DNA of 64,000 bases, taken from NCBI GenBank assembly GCA_900545135.1, contig UQXL01000004.1, forward strand, positions 1-64,000, given 5' to 3'. This document shows positions 15,205-23,943 of this stretch, one piece after another (position 1 is the first letter of the stretch; every line of letters starts with the position of its first letter). Both the position numbers and the translations under genes were made by a program. The notes beneath the pieces were generated by a model. The model had not been told where the DNA came from. It saw only the letters and a list, made by a program, of their open reading frames with translations, and did not search any database. The stretch comes from an uncultured Eubacteriales bacterium (lineage in GTDB: Bacteria > Bacillota > Clostridia > Peptostreptococcales > Anaerovoracaceae).

Positions 15205-16395
15205 TTATCCGATCTTATCTTCCAGAACGGCCACGCCCGGCAGCTCTTTGCCTTCGAGGAATTCAAGAGAAGCTCCTCCGCCTGTGGAGATGTGACTCAT
15301 CTCTGAAGCCAGTCCGAACTGGGTCACCGCCGCGGCAGAATCTCCGCCTCCGATGACTGTCACCGCCTCTGATTGAGCCATCGCCTCGGCCACCGCTAAA
15401 GTTCCCTTGGCGAAGTTTTCCATCTCGAAAACGCCCATAGGTCCGTTCCATACGACGGTCTTTGCATTGAGGATTTCTTCCTTATATATGGCCGCCGTTT
15501 CAGGTCCTATATCGAGTCCCATCATGTCTGACGGAATTTCTTCAGCTTTATAAACTCCGGTCTCTGTATCGTTCTTGAATTCTTTGCCGCATACCACGTC
15601 CACGGGGAGCAGGAACCTCACCTTATTTTCTTCGGCTTCCCTGATGAGGTCTTTAGCCAGATCTACGCTATCCGCATCGAGGATGGAAGTTCCGATTTCA
15701 TATCCCATGGATTTGAAGAAAGTATAGGCCATGCCGCCGCCTATTATCAGAACGTCGACTTTGTTAAGCAGATTTCTTATCACCGATATCTTGTCGCTCA
15801 CCTTGGCTCCTCCCATGATGGCGACGAAAGGTCTCTGCGGATTTTCCACGGCGTTGCCTAAAAACTCCAGCTCCTTTTCTATCAGAAAACCTGATACGGC
15901 CGGCAGATACGAAGCGATGCCGGCTGTCGAAGCGTGGGCTCTGTGGGCAGTGCCGAACGCGTCGTTGACAAATATATCCGCTAAAGAAGCCAATTCCTTG
16001 GCAAATTCTTCTCCGTTCTTGGTTTCTTCCTTTCTGAAGCGGACGTTTTCAAGAAGCATCACCTGGCCGCCTTTGAGCTGTCCGGCTTTTTTTCTTACCT
16101 CATCGTCCACGACGCTGTCAGAGGCGGCGAAGATCACATCTGTACCGAGGAGCTGCGAAAGTCTGTCTGCAACAGGCTTTAATGTGTATTGTGCGTCCGG
16201 CTGTCCGCCCGGTCTTCCCAGGTGGGACATCAGTATAACTGCCGCATTTTCCCCGATAAGGTACTGTATCGTCGGCAGCGCCGCTTTTATTCTCGTATCG
16301 TCGGTGATCTGTCCGTCTTTGAGGGGAACGTTGAAATCGCATCTGGCGATGACTTTCTTATCTTTGACTTCTATATCCCTGATAGTTTTTTTCAT
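15205..16395 (-). CDS. pgk: Phosphoglycerate kinase
   Basis: A 396-residue two-domain enzyme transferring phosphate from 1,3-bisphosphoglycerate to ADP. Motifs: RCDFNVPLKDG near residue 20, SHLGRPGG near 58, and the nucleotide-binding VWNGPMGVFE and GGGDSAAAV near the C-terminus. ATG 16395 is preferred to the TTG two codons upstream because it sits at the right distance from AAAGG. It is preceded by a 119-bp gap carrying a large GC-rich stem-loop after gap. Confidence 0.96.
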   Translation of the reverse strand: MKKTIRDIEVKDKKVIARCDFNVPLKDGQITDDTRIKAALPTIQYLIGENAAVILMSHLGRPGGQPDAQYTLKPVADRLSQLLGTDVIFAASDSVVDDEVRKKAGQLKGGQVMLLENVRFRKEETKNGEEFAKELASLADIFVNDAFGTAHRAHASTAGIASYLPAVSGFLIEKELEFLGNAVENPQRPFVAIMGGAKVSDKISVIRNLLNKVDVLIIGGGMAYTFFKSMGYEIGTSILDADSVDLAKDLIREAEENKVRFLLPVDVVCGKEFKNDTETGVYKAEEIPSDMMGLDIGPETAAIYKEEILNAKTVVWNGPMGVFEMENFAKGTLAVAEAMAQSEAVTVIGGGDSAAAVTQFGLASEMSHISTGGGASLEFLEGKELPGVAVLEDKIG

Positions 16396-16430
16396 TTTCA
16401 AGCCTTTCTTTTCATTAAATATTCAGCAAA

Positions 16431-16507
16431 CTCGCCGTCCCCTGGCGCTCTTCCCGCGCCGCGGCAGATGACGCCGAGGGTGATGGGCAGGTGCGCGGGG
16501 CGGCGAG
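16431..16507 (-). other. GC-rich stem-loop between gap and pgk
   Basis: CTCGCCG-T-CCCC-TG-GCGC (16431-16447) pairs with GCGCGGGGCGGCGAG (16493-16507), and the loop holds more GCGCCGC/GCGGCGC-like complementarity. There is no T tract, so it is not a typical terminator. It may process or stabilise the glycolytic mRNA, or set pgk translation. Confidence 0.65.
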
Positions 16508-16520
16508 CAAATTATTGGTT

Positions 16521-17531
16521 CTAGCCTACGCTGTGTATGTACTTTATCATTTCAAGAATCTTGCTTGAATATCCGAATTCATTGTCATAAAAGGCAATAA
16601 ACTTGAAGAAATGGTCGTTCAGTTCTATGCCCTCCCTCGCATCGAAGATGGAAGTGCATGGATCGCCTACGAAATCTCCGGAGACAACCTCGTCGTCCAC
16701 ATATTCCAGAACTCCTTTCATATAAGTTTCTGACGCTTCCTTTACCTTTGCGCAGATTTCTTCGTAGGAAGCCGGTTTTTCCAAAACTACATTGAGGTCT
16801 ACCACTGAAACGTCTGCCGTAGGGACTCTGTACGAAATACCTGTCATCTTTCCCTTGAGCGACGGAATTACCAGTCCTACGGCTTTAGCCGCGCCTGTGG
16901 TCGATGGAATCACGTTGCCGAAAACGCTTCTGCCTGTTCTCCAGTCTTTCATGGAACGGGCGTCCACTACTTTCTGCTTGGCTGTCGCCGAATGGATGGT
17001 GGACATGAGTCCTTCCTTGATTTCCCAGTTGTCTTCGATGACTTTTGCCAGAGGCGCGAGACAGTTGGTTGTGCAGGAAGCGTTGGAAACGACCTGCATT
17101 TCCGGTCTGTATTCCTCGTGGTTTACTCCGTATACGAAAGTCGGAGTATCCTTGTCCTTGGCCGGCGCGGATATGATGACTTTCTTAGCTCCGGCTTTTA
17201 TATGATCCATGGATTTTTCTGTAGTAACGTAGGCTCCTGTGGCCTCCACAATGTACTCTGCTCCGCATTCTTTCCACGGAATGTTGATTGCTTCGGTCTC
17301 ACTGTAAACGGGAACTTTTTTGCCGTCTATTATCAGACCTTTGTCGTAGCGGTCCAGGCTCTTCGGAAATCTTCCGAAAGTCGTATCGTACTTCAACATG
17401 TAGACCAGATACTCAAGGTCTGCGTTTCTCACGTTGATTCCCGCAATCTCGATTTCGGGCATGTCCATCGCCGCGCGGATGACAACTCTTGCAATTCTTC
17501 CGAAACCGCTGATACCTACTTTAATCGCCAT
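16521..17531 (-). CDS. gap: Glyceraldehyde-3-phosphate dehydrogenase
   Basis: A 336-residue NAD-dependent enzyme of glycolysis. The Rossmann motif VGISGFGRIARVV opens the protein, the catalytic cysteine is in SNASCTTNCLAPL (near residue 153), and the C-terminal YDNEFGYSSKILEM is intact. ATG 17531, 5 bp after GGGAGGAAAAG, is chosen over an in-frame ATG 33 bp upstream. It follows rpoN by 46 bp and leads the gap-pgk-tpiA-secG set. There is no CggR-type repressor gene before it. Confidence 0.96.
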   Translation of the reverse strand: MAIKVGISGFGRIARVVIRAAMDMPEIEIAGINVRNADLEYLVYMLKYDTTFGRFPKSLDRYDKGLIIDGKKVPVYSETEAINIPWKECGAEYIVEATGAYVTTEKSMDHIKAGAKKVIISAPAKDKDTPTFVYGVNHEEYRPEMQVVSNASCTTNCLAPLAKVIEDNWEIKEGLMSTIHSATAKQKVVDARSMKDWRTGRSVFGNVIPSTTGAAKAVGLVIPSLKGKMTGISYRVPTADVSVVDLNVVLEKPASYEEICAKVKEASETYMKGVLEYVDDEVVSGDFVGDPCTSIFDAREGIELNDHFFKFIAFYDNEFGYSSKILEMIKYIHSVG

Positions 17532-17577
17532 TTTTCTTTTCCTCCCAAACTCTAAGTATGACAATTACTTTTTTAAA

Positions 17578-18960
17578 TTATTTATATTCGTATCTTCTTC
17601 TCTTCGATGAAGATAAAATATTCATTCCTTCCCTGTACTTGGCAACTGTACGGCGTGATATCTCTATTCCTCTTTCGCTGAGGATCTCTACCATCTCCTG
17701 GTCGCTGTAAGGCTTCTTAGGGTCTTCCCCGTCTATTATTTCCTTTATGAACGTTTTAATGCTGTTGGAGGACAGTCCTTCTCCGCCCTGGCTGGTCACG
17801 CCGCTTGAGAAGAAATACCTTATCTCGAAAACGCCTCTCGGGGTCTGCATATATTTGCCGTTGATGGAACGGCTTACTGTGGACTCGTGTACTCCCATCA
17901 CGTCTGCCACCTGCTTCAGCGTCAGCGTTTTCAGATATTTAGGTCCCTTGTCGAGGAACTCTTTCTGATGCTCCACCACAGCCGTGACCACGTTGAATAT
18001 GGTCTGTCTGCGCTGTTCTATGCTCTTTATCAGCCATATCGCTGAATTGAATTTATCTGTAAGGTATTTGGATACTTCTTCGTCGTTTTTAGTCTCCTTT
18101 GAAAGGTTGGTGTAATAAGGGCTGACCATAAGATGCGGTATGCTGTTCTCGTTGGTTGTAACCACATATTCACCGTTCACTTTCTCGACTATCACGTCGG
18201 GAGTTATGTATTTGACGTTTTCGTCGCTGGCATAGCTTCTTCCCGGCTTCGGCTCAAGAGTTCTTATCAGGTCGCATACCATCTGCACCTGACTAACAGG
18301 TATGCCCAGCTGTTTGGAAACTTTGCCCAGCCTGTTCTCACCAAGGTCCTCAAGGTGATTGAGGATTATGTACTCTATCCTGTCCTCGAGAAGTCCCTTT
18401 GCTGCCAGCTGTATTATGAGACATTCCTTAAGGCTTCTGGCGCCTACCCCCAAGGGCTCAAAGGTCTGAATGACGTCAAGGACTTTTTCCACCTGCTCTT
18501 CAGTAGTCCTGAAGCATTTCGCGACTTTCTCGATATCGGCGGTAAGATAACCGTTGTCGTCTATGGCTTCCACCAGATATCTTCCTATCTTGAGGTCCTT
18601 TCCTTTCAGGTTGGAAAAGGTCAGCTGAAGAAGCAGCGAGTCTTCCAGCGTCTCGTCTTTGCTGACGAACTGTTCAAAGGAGAACGTGTCCTTATCCTTT
18701 GAATACTGCCACTGCTTATAGCTTATATCGTCGTAATCTTCCTTGACTTTTTCACGCAAATCGAAATCGGGCTGTTCCTTGGGCGGCTCGATGTCGGCCG
18801 TTCTGTCAAATTCCAGAACGGGGTTTTCCAGCAATTCGCCCTGCACGAAATTATCCAGCTCCTGAGTGTTGAACTGGAGAATTCGGATTGCCTGAATAAG
18901 TTCTGGCGTCATAGTCAACTTCTGAGTCTGTTCAATTGTCAGGCCATAACTTAATTTCAT
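17578..18960 (-). CDS. rpoN: RNA polymerase sigma-54 factor
   Basis: A 460-residue alternative sigma factor. Region I is the glutamine/leucine-rich activator-interaction segment (LTMTPELIQAIRILQFNTQE), then an acidic region II, the core-binding domain, the HTH (LKQVADVMGVHESTVSRSI near residue 345) and the C-terminal RpoN box ISRRTVAKYREGMNI. It needs AAA+ activators, none of which are in this window. It is the first gene of the operon with glycolytic genes; a consensus-like promoter lies at 19009-19037, inside trmL. GAGGTG precedes ATG 18960. Confidence 0.96.
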   Translation of the reverse strand: MKLSYGLTIEQTQKLTMTPELIQAIRILQFNTQELDNFVQGELLENPVLEFDRTADIEPPKEQPDFDLREKVKEDYDDISYKQWQYSKDKDTFSFEQFVSKDETLEDSLLLQLTFSNLKGKDLKIGRYLVEAIDDNGYLTADIEKVAKCFRTTEEQVEKVLDVIQTFEPLGVGARSLKECLIIQLAAKGLLEDRIEYIILNHLEDLGENRLGKVSKQLGIPVSQVQMVCDLIRTLEPKPGRSYASDENVKYITPDVIVEKVNGEYVVTTNENSIPHLMVSPYYTNLSKETKNDEEVSKYLTDKFNSAIWLIKSIEQRRQTIFNVVTAVVEHQKEFLDKGPKYLKTLTLKQVADVMGVHESTVSRSINGKYMQTPRGVFEIRYFFSSGVTSQGGEGLSSNSIKTFIKEIIDGEDPKKPYSDQEMVEILSERGIEISRRTVAKYREGMNILSSSKRRRYEYK

Positions 18961-19008
18961 CCTACACCTCTAGCTTAATCAAATTCAACCCTTTTTCTTA
19001 TGCAAATA

Positions 19009-19037
19009 TTATACCAAAAAACTCATATCATTTCAAG
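19009..19037 (-). promoter_or_regulatory. Sigma-A promoter for the rpoN-gap-pgk-tpiA-secG operon
   Basis: On the minus strand TTGAAA (19037-19032) and TATAAT (19014-19009) are separated by 17 bp, overlapping the 3' end of trmL. Confidence 0.75.
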
Positions 19038-19498
19038 CCTGGGAAGCCTAATTGTCTTAACGCTTCAAACAATATTATATTAGCAGAATTTGACAGATTG
19101 AAGGATCTGGCTCTTGTATTCTCGCTCATCGGTATCCTCACGGCCTTTTCTTCGTTCTCATGTATAAAGTCCCTCGGCAGCCCCCTTGTCTCTCTGCCGA
19201 AGAGAATGAAGTCTCCGTCTTCATATTTTACTTCAGTATAGAGGCGGCCTCCCTTTGTCGTCGCCAGCCACATCCTCTTCTCACCGTATTTTTTTATGAA
19301 ATCGTCAAGGCTTTCGTGTATCTCCAAGTCGACGTAAGGCCAGTAATCAAGCCCGGCTCTTTTCACATGTCTGTCGTCTATATCGAATCCCAGAGGTTTG
19401 ACAAGATGGAGCTTGGTGTCTGTGGCCGCGCATGTTCTGGCTATATTGCCCGTATTGGGCGGTATTTCAGGTTCTACGAATACTATGTTAAGACTCAT
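19028..19498 (-). CDS. trmL: tRNA (cytidine/uridine-34-2'-O)-methyltransferase TrmL
   Basis: A 156-residue SPOUT-class methyltransferase, full length for TrmL, which methylates the wobble ribose of tRNA-Leu. Motifs of the trefoil-knot fold are visible: VEPEIPPNTGNIARTCAATD near residue 8, FGRETRGLPRDFI near 100 and RIPMSENTRARSFNLSNSA near 122. The usual VRSLNLS is ARSFNLS here. GGGAGGATG lies upstream of ATG 19498. It is divergent from hom. Confidence 0.93.
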   Translation of the reverse strand: MSLNIVFVEPEIPPNTGNIARTCAATDTKLHLVKPLGFDIDDRHVKRAGLDYWPYVDLEIHESLDDFIKKYGEKRMWLATTKGGRLYTEVKYEDGDFILFGRETRGLPRDFIHENEEKAVRIPMSENTRARSFNLSNSANIILFEALRQLGFPGLK

Positions 19499-19633
19499 AC
19501 TAAGTCATCCTCCCCTGACAATAATAACAAATTTTCAAAAAAGGTAAAGACAAAATTTCAAAACTGTTATATAATTTTGCTTAAATAATTGTCGGAACAA
19601 ACCGCAGTTATTCATTTGAACAAGGAGGAAAGC

Positions 19634-20602
19634 ATGAAAACCGCAAAAATCGGATTACTTGGCTTCGGCAACGTAGGCGGCGGAACTTATCACATACTTA
19701 CCGAAAACAAAAAAATAATAGAAGAGCGCACCGGAGTTACTCCCGAAGTAGTAAAAATTCTCCAGCGCAGCAGAAACAAAAAGCGTTTTACAGACGCAGA
19801 CCCGTCGATTTTGACTGAAGATCCTGACGACATCATCAAAAATCCCGAGATAGACATTGTAGTGGAAATGATCGGCGGCATAGAGCCTGCCACCTCATTC
19901 ATGGTGCAGTCCATGCAGAACGGAAAGCATGTAATCAGCGCCAACAAGGCGGCCATAGCTGCCAACTACAAGCTGCTCACGGAGACGGCCCGCGCCAATA
20001 ATGTGGAATTTCTCTTTGAGGCCAGCGTGGCCGGAGGCATCCCTGTGCTTACAGCTCTTACAGGAGCTCTGCAGGCCAATAACTTCATTGAAATCATGGG
20101 TATCTTAAACGGTACCACCAACTATATCCTCACCAAGATGACAGACGAGGGTCTTTCATACGACGACGTATTAAAGGACGCTCAGGCGAAGGGCTTCGCT
20201 GAAGCCGATCCAACCGCCGATGTTGAGGGAATCGACGCAGCCAACAAGCTTTCTATATTGATAGCTCTAGCCTTTGGAACCCACATTCCTCCCGGATCCA
20301 TACCTACCGAGGGAATCACCAGAGTTTCTCCTGAGGACATCAAGACAGCTTCAGCAAGCGGCAAAAAGATAAAGCTCATCGGCAAAGCGCGTATGGACGG
20401 CGGAAAACTGGAATATTCAGTCTCCCCTGTTCTCCTGGACGAAAGCCATCCTCTTGCAGGAGTGAGCAACGAGTTCAACGCCGTATACGTCACCGGCGAT
20501 ATGGTCGGAGAGCTGATGTTCTACGGACGCGGCGCAGGCCCGCTCCCTACCGGCAGCGCAGTCTGCGGTGACATACTGAGCATAATGAAGAGAAAGTTCT
20601 GA
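19634..20602 (+). CDS. hom: Homoserine dehydrogenase lacking the ACT domain
   Basis: A 322-residue NAD(P)-dependent enzyme converting aspartate semialdehyde to homoserine (threonine/methionine pathway). It has the Rossmann motif GLLGFGNVGGGTY, the ANKAAIAAN substrate region, FEASVAGGIPVL, GILNGTTNYIL and EADPTADVEGIDAANKLSIL. It ends right after the catalytic domain (GRGAGPLPTGSAVCGDIL), whereas typical Firmicute Hom proteins are about 400-430 residues with a C-terminal regulatory ACT domain. ATG 19634 with AAGGAGG is chosen over an in-frame upstream start. A TATAAT at 19570 with a weak AAGACA -35 box may be its promoter. Confidence 0.9.
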   Translation: MKTAKIGLLGFGNVGGGTYHILTENKKIIEERTGVTPEVVKILQRSRNKKRFTDADPSILTEDPDDIIKNPEIDIVVEMIGGIEPATSFMVQSMQNGKHVISANKAAIAANYKLLTETARANNVEFLFEASVAGGIPVLTALTGALQANNFIEIMGILNGTTNYILTKMTDEGLSYDDVLKDAQAKGFAEADPTADVEGIDAANKLSILIALAFGTHIPPGSIPTEGITRVSPEDIKTASASGKKIKLIGKARMDGGKLEYSVSPVLLDESHPLAGVSNEFNAVYVTGDMVGELMFYGRGAGPLPTGSAVCGDILSIMKRKF

Positions 20603-20643
20603 TAAAGCAGGTAAAAAAAAAGATAAACCAACGGAGGTATAAA

Positions 20644-21144
20644 ATGTCATTATATAAACAGTGGCTGGACCTGATGGAGGGCCAGACAGAAGAAACATTT
20701 GAAAGTTTTTGGAAAGAATACAGTGAGACGGAAACCAGAGTATACGAACATATCCTGGCAAACAAAGATACTCATTTGAGCGGCACATTCAAGGAGCTGA
20801 CAGAGAAATTCAATGCCAATCCTGCGATATTCATGGGTTTTCTCGACGGAGTCAACACCAGCCTGAATAAGGAAAACGACCTGGAAAAGATCAAGGAAGA
20901 TACTGCCATTGACCTTGACATCGACTTTGAGAAGCTGTTTTTCAACATGCTCAAGGCTGACGCCGATTATCTCTACACCCTGCCTCAGTGGGACGGTGTG
21001 CTCTCTGAAGACAAGAGGAAAGAAATCGCCAAGGATTTCAAGCGTTCAAAGACAGTCCGCAAGGAAAAGGAGCCGGGCCGAAATGATCCGTGTCCTTGCG
21101 GCTCAGGCAAAAAATATAAGAAATGCTGCGGAAAAGATAAATAG
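20644..21144 (+). CDS. SEC-C motif protein
   Basis: A 166-residue, mostly helical, acidic protein ending in a textbook SEC-C zinc-binding motif (GRNDPCPCGSGKKYKKCCGK). In SecA this motif binds Zn and SecB/ribosome; in stand-alone proteins its role is unknown. The first 140 residues have no motif I recognise (repeated E/K-rich helices). Starts with GGAGG 6 bp before ATG. 41 bp after hom, so possibly co-transcribed. Confidence 0.8.
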   Translation: MSLYKQWLDLMEGQTEETFESFWKEYSETETRVYEHILANKDTHLSGTFKELTEKFNANPAIFMGFLDGVNTSLNKENDLEKIKEDTAIDLDIDFEKLFFNMLKADADYLYTLPQWDGVLSEDKRKEIAKDFKRSKTVRKEKEPGRNDPCPCGSGKKYKKCCGKDK

Positions 21145-21246
21145 CGTTATACTTTCCGCATAACCGTTAAGGCTTATCCGGGCAGCGGCGCCGACGCTTG
21201 GCGCATTTCTGTACACAAGCCCGGCATTTAAGAAAGGAACCATTCT

Positions 21247-21930
21247 ATGCATAAGGAAGATTCAATGCAGCTGTCAGTGATACAGCATCAAAACGATTTT
21301 ATTTTCAGGACTTTTGTCTGGATGTTTGCAGGACTCCTGGTGACAGCCGCCTGTTCGTGGCTCACCTATGCTTCCAACCTGTTCTGGTATTTCCTCTATC
21401 AGAACACTTTCACCACGCTGCTGATAGCAGAAGTCGTGGTCGTCCTGCTGTTTTCATTTTTATTCAGAAAGCTGCCGCCTTTGGCAGTAGGCATACTTTT
21501 CTTTGCCTACGCCGTACTGAACGGCATTACGCTTTCAGTGATATTCGCCGTCTATCAGATGAGCTCCATCATAGTTTTATTCCTCGCCGGAGCTGCCCTC
21601 TTCGGCGGATTCGCCATCTACGGCTACAGATGCAAGAGCGACCTTACCCGCTGGGGCCCGATGCTGATGATTACCCTGCTGGTGGCGGTCGTCGTAAGCC
21701 TGATAAATATGTTCCTGCTGAGAAGCAGCGCGATGGAAATAGTCATAGACTGCGCCGTACTCTTCCTGTTCTTCGGCGTTACCGCTTACGATATGAACAT
21801 GATCAAACAGTTCAGCATGGCTGCTCTTGAAAGCGACAGAAAGCTTTACATCTACGGAGCGATGCAGCTTTATCTGGATTTTATAAACATTTTCCTGAGA
21901 CTTCTCGCCCTCTTCGGCAAGAGAAAATAG
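21247..21930 (+). CDS. Bax inhibitor-1 / YccA family membrane protein
   Basis: A 227-residue protein with seven hydrophobic helices, typical of the BI-1/YetJ/YccA family (pH-sensitive Ca2+ leak channels or FtsH-interacting proteins). The signature C-terminal region with an aspartate pair is visible: GVTAYDMNMIKQF and YGAMQLYLDFINIFLRLLALFG. The start could be ATG 21247 or the ATG six codons later; the first is better placed relative to AAAGGA. Followed by a strong candidate structured RNA/terminator. Confidence 0.88.
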   Translation: MHKEDSMQLSVIQHQNDFIFRTFVWMFAGLLVTAACSWLTYASNLFWYFLYQNTFTTLLIAEVVVVLLFSFLFRKLPPLAVGILFFAYAVLNGITLSVIFAVYQMSSIIVLFLAGAALFGGFAIYGYRCKSDLTRWGPMLMITLLVAVVVSLINMFLLRSSAMEIVIDCAVLFLFFGVTAYDMNMIKQFSMAALESDRKLYIYGAMQLYLDFINIFLRLLALFGKRK

Positions 21931-21970
21931 CCGCGAGGCGTGCAGAAATTCGGATATTGGGAAAAAGGGA

Positions 21971-22110
21971 AAACCCCGCCAGTCCTGGTCAACATTCGTC
22001 AGCATGCGCTGACATGCGTCTGCATTTGTCAATGCGCGCGAATTCGTACCTGCGTCGATTTCAAGGCGCGTTGCATACGCATTTCACAGGACTCCGGGGT
22101 TTTATTTTTA
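21971..22110 (+). ncRNA. Candidate structured RNA with terminator-like closing stem
   Basis: AAACCCCGCCAGTCCTG (21971-21987) pairs with CAGGACTCCGGGGTTTT (22086-22102), closing a region of about 100 nt and running into TTTTATTTTTA. The interior holds the perfect hairpin GTCAGC-ATGC-GCTGAC (21999-22014) and further GCG-rich complementarity (GCATTTGTCAATGC; GCGCGAATTCG). It could be an elaborate terminator of the preceding gene or the 3' part of a small RNA. 22111-22276 holds nothing I can name. Confidence 0.5.
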
Positions 22111-22276
22111 TGCTTTTGCGAGTTGAAATTTATATCAGTAATAAAAGTTCAGATAATCTTTCAAGTAAAGCAAGATATAACGATTATAGTCGATTTTATT
22201 TTTCAGTTTAAAGTTTATCAGATCATGCCATTTATTATAATTTTTATAATCTCTTATATTGTGCTCATAGGGCGGC

Positions 22277-22789
22277 TTACTTCCCTCTGCCATAAGCGCT
22301 CTCATCTCTTCTAAAATCTTCCTGAGTTTCTTTTTTCAGCTCTTCTTTCATAATTTCAATGGTTGCCGTATATATCTCTTTTTCTTTTACGATGCTTCTC
22401 TCCTTTTCAAAAAAAGGAAAGACATAAGTATCGATTTGCCTTCTTAATCCCTGCATGCAATTTTCCATTTCATCGGCAGTATCGCCGTATTTTATCCAGC
22501 CGATATTGCTCGTAGGTCTATTATTCGACATCAAATAAGCAAGAGAATTTGTGCTTCCGATAAAATTAGATGGATGTCCGTTCCAGTTTTTATTATATCC
22601 AATGCCGCATTCAGAAATCACCAGTTGATTATACGGCTTGCCCTCTCTTTGGAAAAGAATGTAGCTGTATAGTTCTTCGTCTTCCCTTTTACGAAATAAA
22701 TAGAAATTTCCCCATGCCCTTGTCAGTTGATACTGCGGGAAACAGTCTCTCATCATCTTTTCAAGAAACGGTTTTATAATTACTTTCAT
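22277..22789 (-). CDS. Hypothetical protein
   Basis: A 170-residue soluble protein I do not recognise. It begins with a basic amphipathic segment (MKVIIKPFLEKMMRDCFPQY) and has an aromatic-rich central region (NFYLFRKREDEELYSYILFQ) and a charged C-terminal helix. No catalytic motif is obvious. The start is supported by GAGGAG 8 bp before ATG 22789. It sits 50 bp after the cupin gene on the same strand, so the two may be transcribed together. Confidence 0.6.
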   Translation of the reverse strand: MKVIIKPFLEKMMRDCFPQYQLTRAWGNFYLFRKREDEELYSYILFQREGKPYNQLVISECGIGYNKNWNGHPSNFIGSTNSLAYLMSNNRPTSNIGWIKYGDTADEMENCMQGLRRQIDTYVFPFFEKERSIVKEKEIYTATIEIMKEELKKETQEDFRRDESAYGRGK

Positions 22790-22839
22790 TGCTGATACTC
22801 CTCATCATGCCGATACTCAGGCATCATGCCCTGATTCAT

Positions 22840-23175
22840 CTATACTTTATGATTTGGCACCACAGCGAAATACAGCAAGTCATCGCTGCTGTCATTTATC
22901 AAACTGTGCTGGCAGCCCTCAGGGCAGTAATGCACGTCCCCCGCTTTAAGTTCCTCATATTCTCCCTCAAAAAGAGCTTTTCCCTGACCCTTCTGAATAA
23001 ATATAACTTCACTGCTGCCCTCATGTCTGTGCAGGCCGATCGTAGCGCCCGGAGCCAGCTTGCCGAACATCACACGGTTATTGTCGTCCGTAAACATCTT
23101 TGCCTCCGTATCCTTTTCCCCGCCCTTGAAATTATGCAGTATCTGAGTTTCCATATTTTCAAAATCAATTATCAT
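22840..23175 (-). CDS. Small cupin-domain protein
   Basis: A 111-residue single-domain cupin. Cupin motif 1 is APGATIGLHRHEGSSEVIFIQKG-like (HxH and E metal ligands) near residues 40-60, and motif 2 is GDVHYCPEGCQHSLIN near residue 80, with a final His ligand. It probably binds a divalent metal; the substrate is not predictable. GGAGG precedes ATG 23175. It is divergent from nth. Confidence 0.85.
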   Translation of the reverse strand: MIIDFENMETQILHNFKGGEKDTEAKMFTDDNNRVMFGKLAPGATIGLHRHEGSSEVIFIQKGQGKALFEGEYEELKAGDVHYCPEGCQHSLINDSSDDLLYFAVVPNHKV

Positions 23176-23269
23176 TACGTTTATCCTCCGCGAAATCGTC
23201 TATTTTGTTTATCATTTTATCATAAACGGAAACGATTTGGCACAGATTAGGGCGAAGTTTTGAAAAATT

Positions 23270-23298
23270 TTGTCAAAGTTCGTCGGTTATGTTACAAT
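23270..23298 (+). promoter_or_regulatory. Sigma-A promoter for nth
   Basis: TTGTCA at 23270 and TACAAT at 23293 with a 17-bp spacer; transcription would start about 10 bp before the GGGAGG site of nth. Confidence 0.8.
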
Positions 23299-23316
23299 GC
23301 TATGGGAGGTGCAATC

Positions 23317-23943
23317 ATGGTAAAAGACTCTGACATAAATAAGATACTGGATATACTTGAAGAAACATATCCAGAGGCCGAATGTGCCCTTAAGCACGTA
23401 AACACGTATCAGCTCATAGTGGCCGTCGTGCTCTCGGCTCAGACCACCGACAAAGCGGTAAATCTGGTGGCCCCGGCCCTGTTTGAAAAATACCCCACTC
23501 CTTACGAGCTGGCGGAAGCTGAGCCTGAGGAAGTGGCTGAATACATAAAACGCATAGGAATGTACAAGACAAAGTCTAAAAACATAGTCGGCCTGGCCAA
23601 AGCTTTAGTGGAAAATTACGGTGGAGAGGTCCCTGACAATTACGACGCTCTGGTCGCTCTTCCCGGAGTCGGCAGAAAGACGGCCAACGTGGTGCTTTCC
23701 GTAGGCTTCGGACATCAGAGGATAGCCGTAGACACTCATGTTTTCAGAGTGGCCAACAGAATAGGTCTTACTGCTGAAAAAGACGTGCTGAAAACTGAGC
23801 TCTCGCTGATGGAAAGGATCCCGGAAGAAAGGTGGTCCAGAACCCACCACAGCCTCATCTTCCACGGCAGGCAGTGCTGTGACGCGAGAAAGCCAAAATG
23901 CGACAGCTGCCCCATCGAGGAATACTGCGATTACGTGAGATAA
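23317..23943 (+). CDS. nth: Endonuclease III (DNA glycosylase/AP lyase)
   Basis: A 208-residue base-excision repair enzyme acting on oxidised pyrimidines. It has the helix-hairpin-helix LPGVGRKTANVV with the catalytic Lys nearby, the catalytic Asp in AVDTHVFRVANR, and the C-terminal 4Fe-4S loop with spacing C-x6-C-x2-C-x5-C (CDARKPKCDSCPIEEYC). ATG 23317 is chosen over an in-frame start 57 bp upstream because that would precede the promoter's transcript start and lacks a ribosome site. Its 3' end overlaps the convergent gene by 13 bp. Confidence 0.95.
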   Translation: MVKDSDINKILDILEETYPEAECALKHVNTYQLIVAVVLSAQTTDKAVNLVAPALFEKYPTPYELAEAEPEEVAEYIKRIGMYKTKSKNIVGLAKALVENYGGEVPDNYDALVALPGVGRKTANVVLSVGFGHQRIAVDTHVFRVANRIGLTAEKDVLKTELSLMERIPEERWSRTHHSLIFHGRQCCDARKPKCDSCPIEEYCDYVR

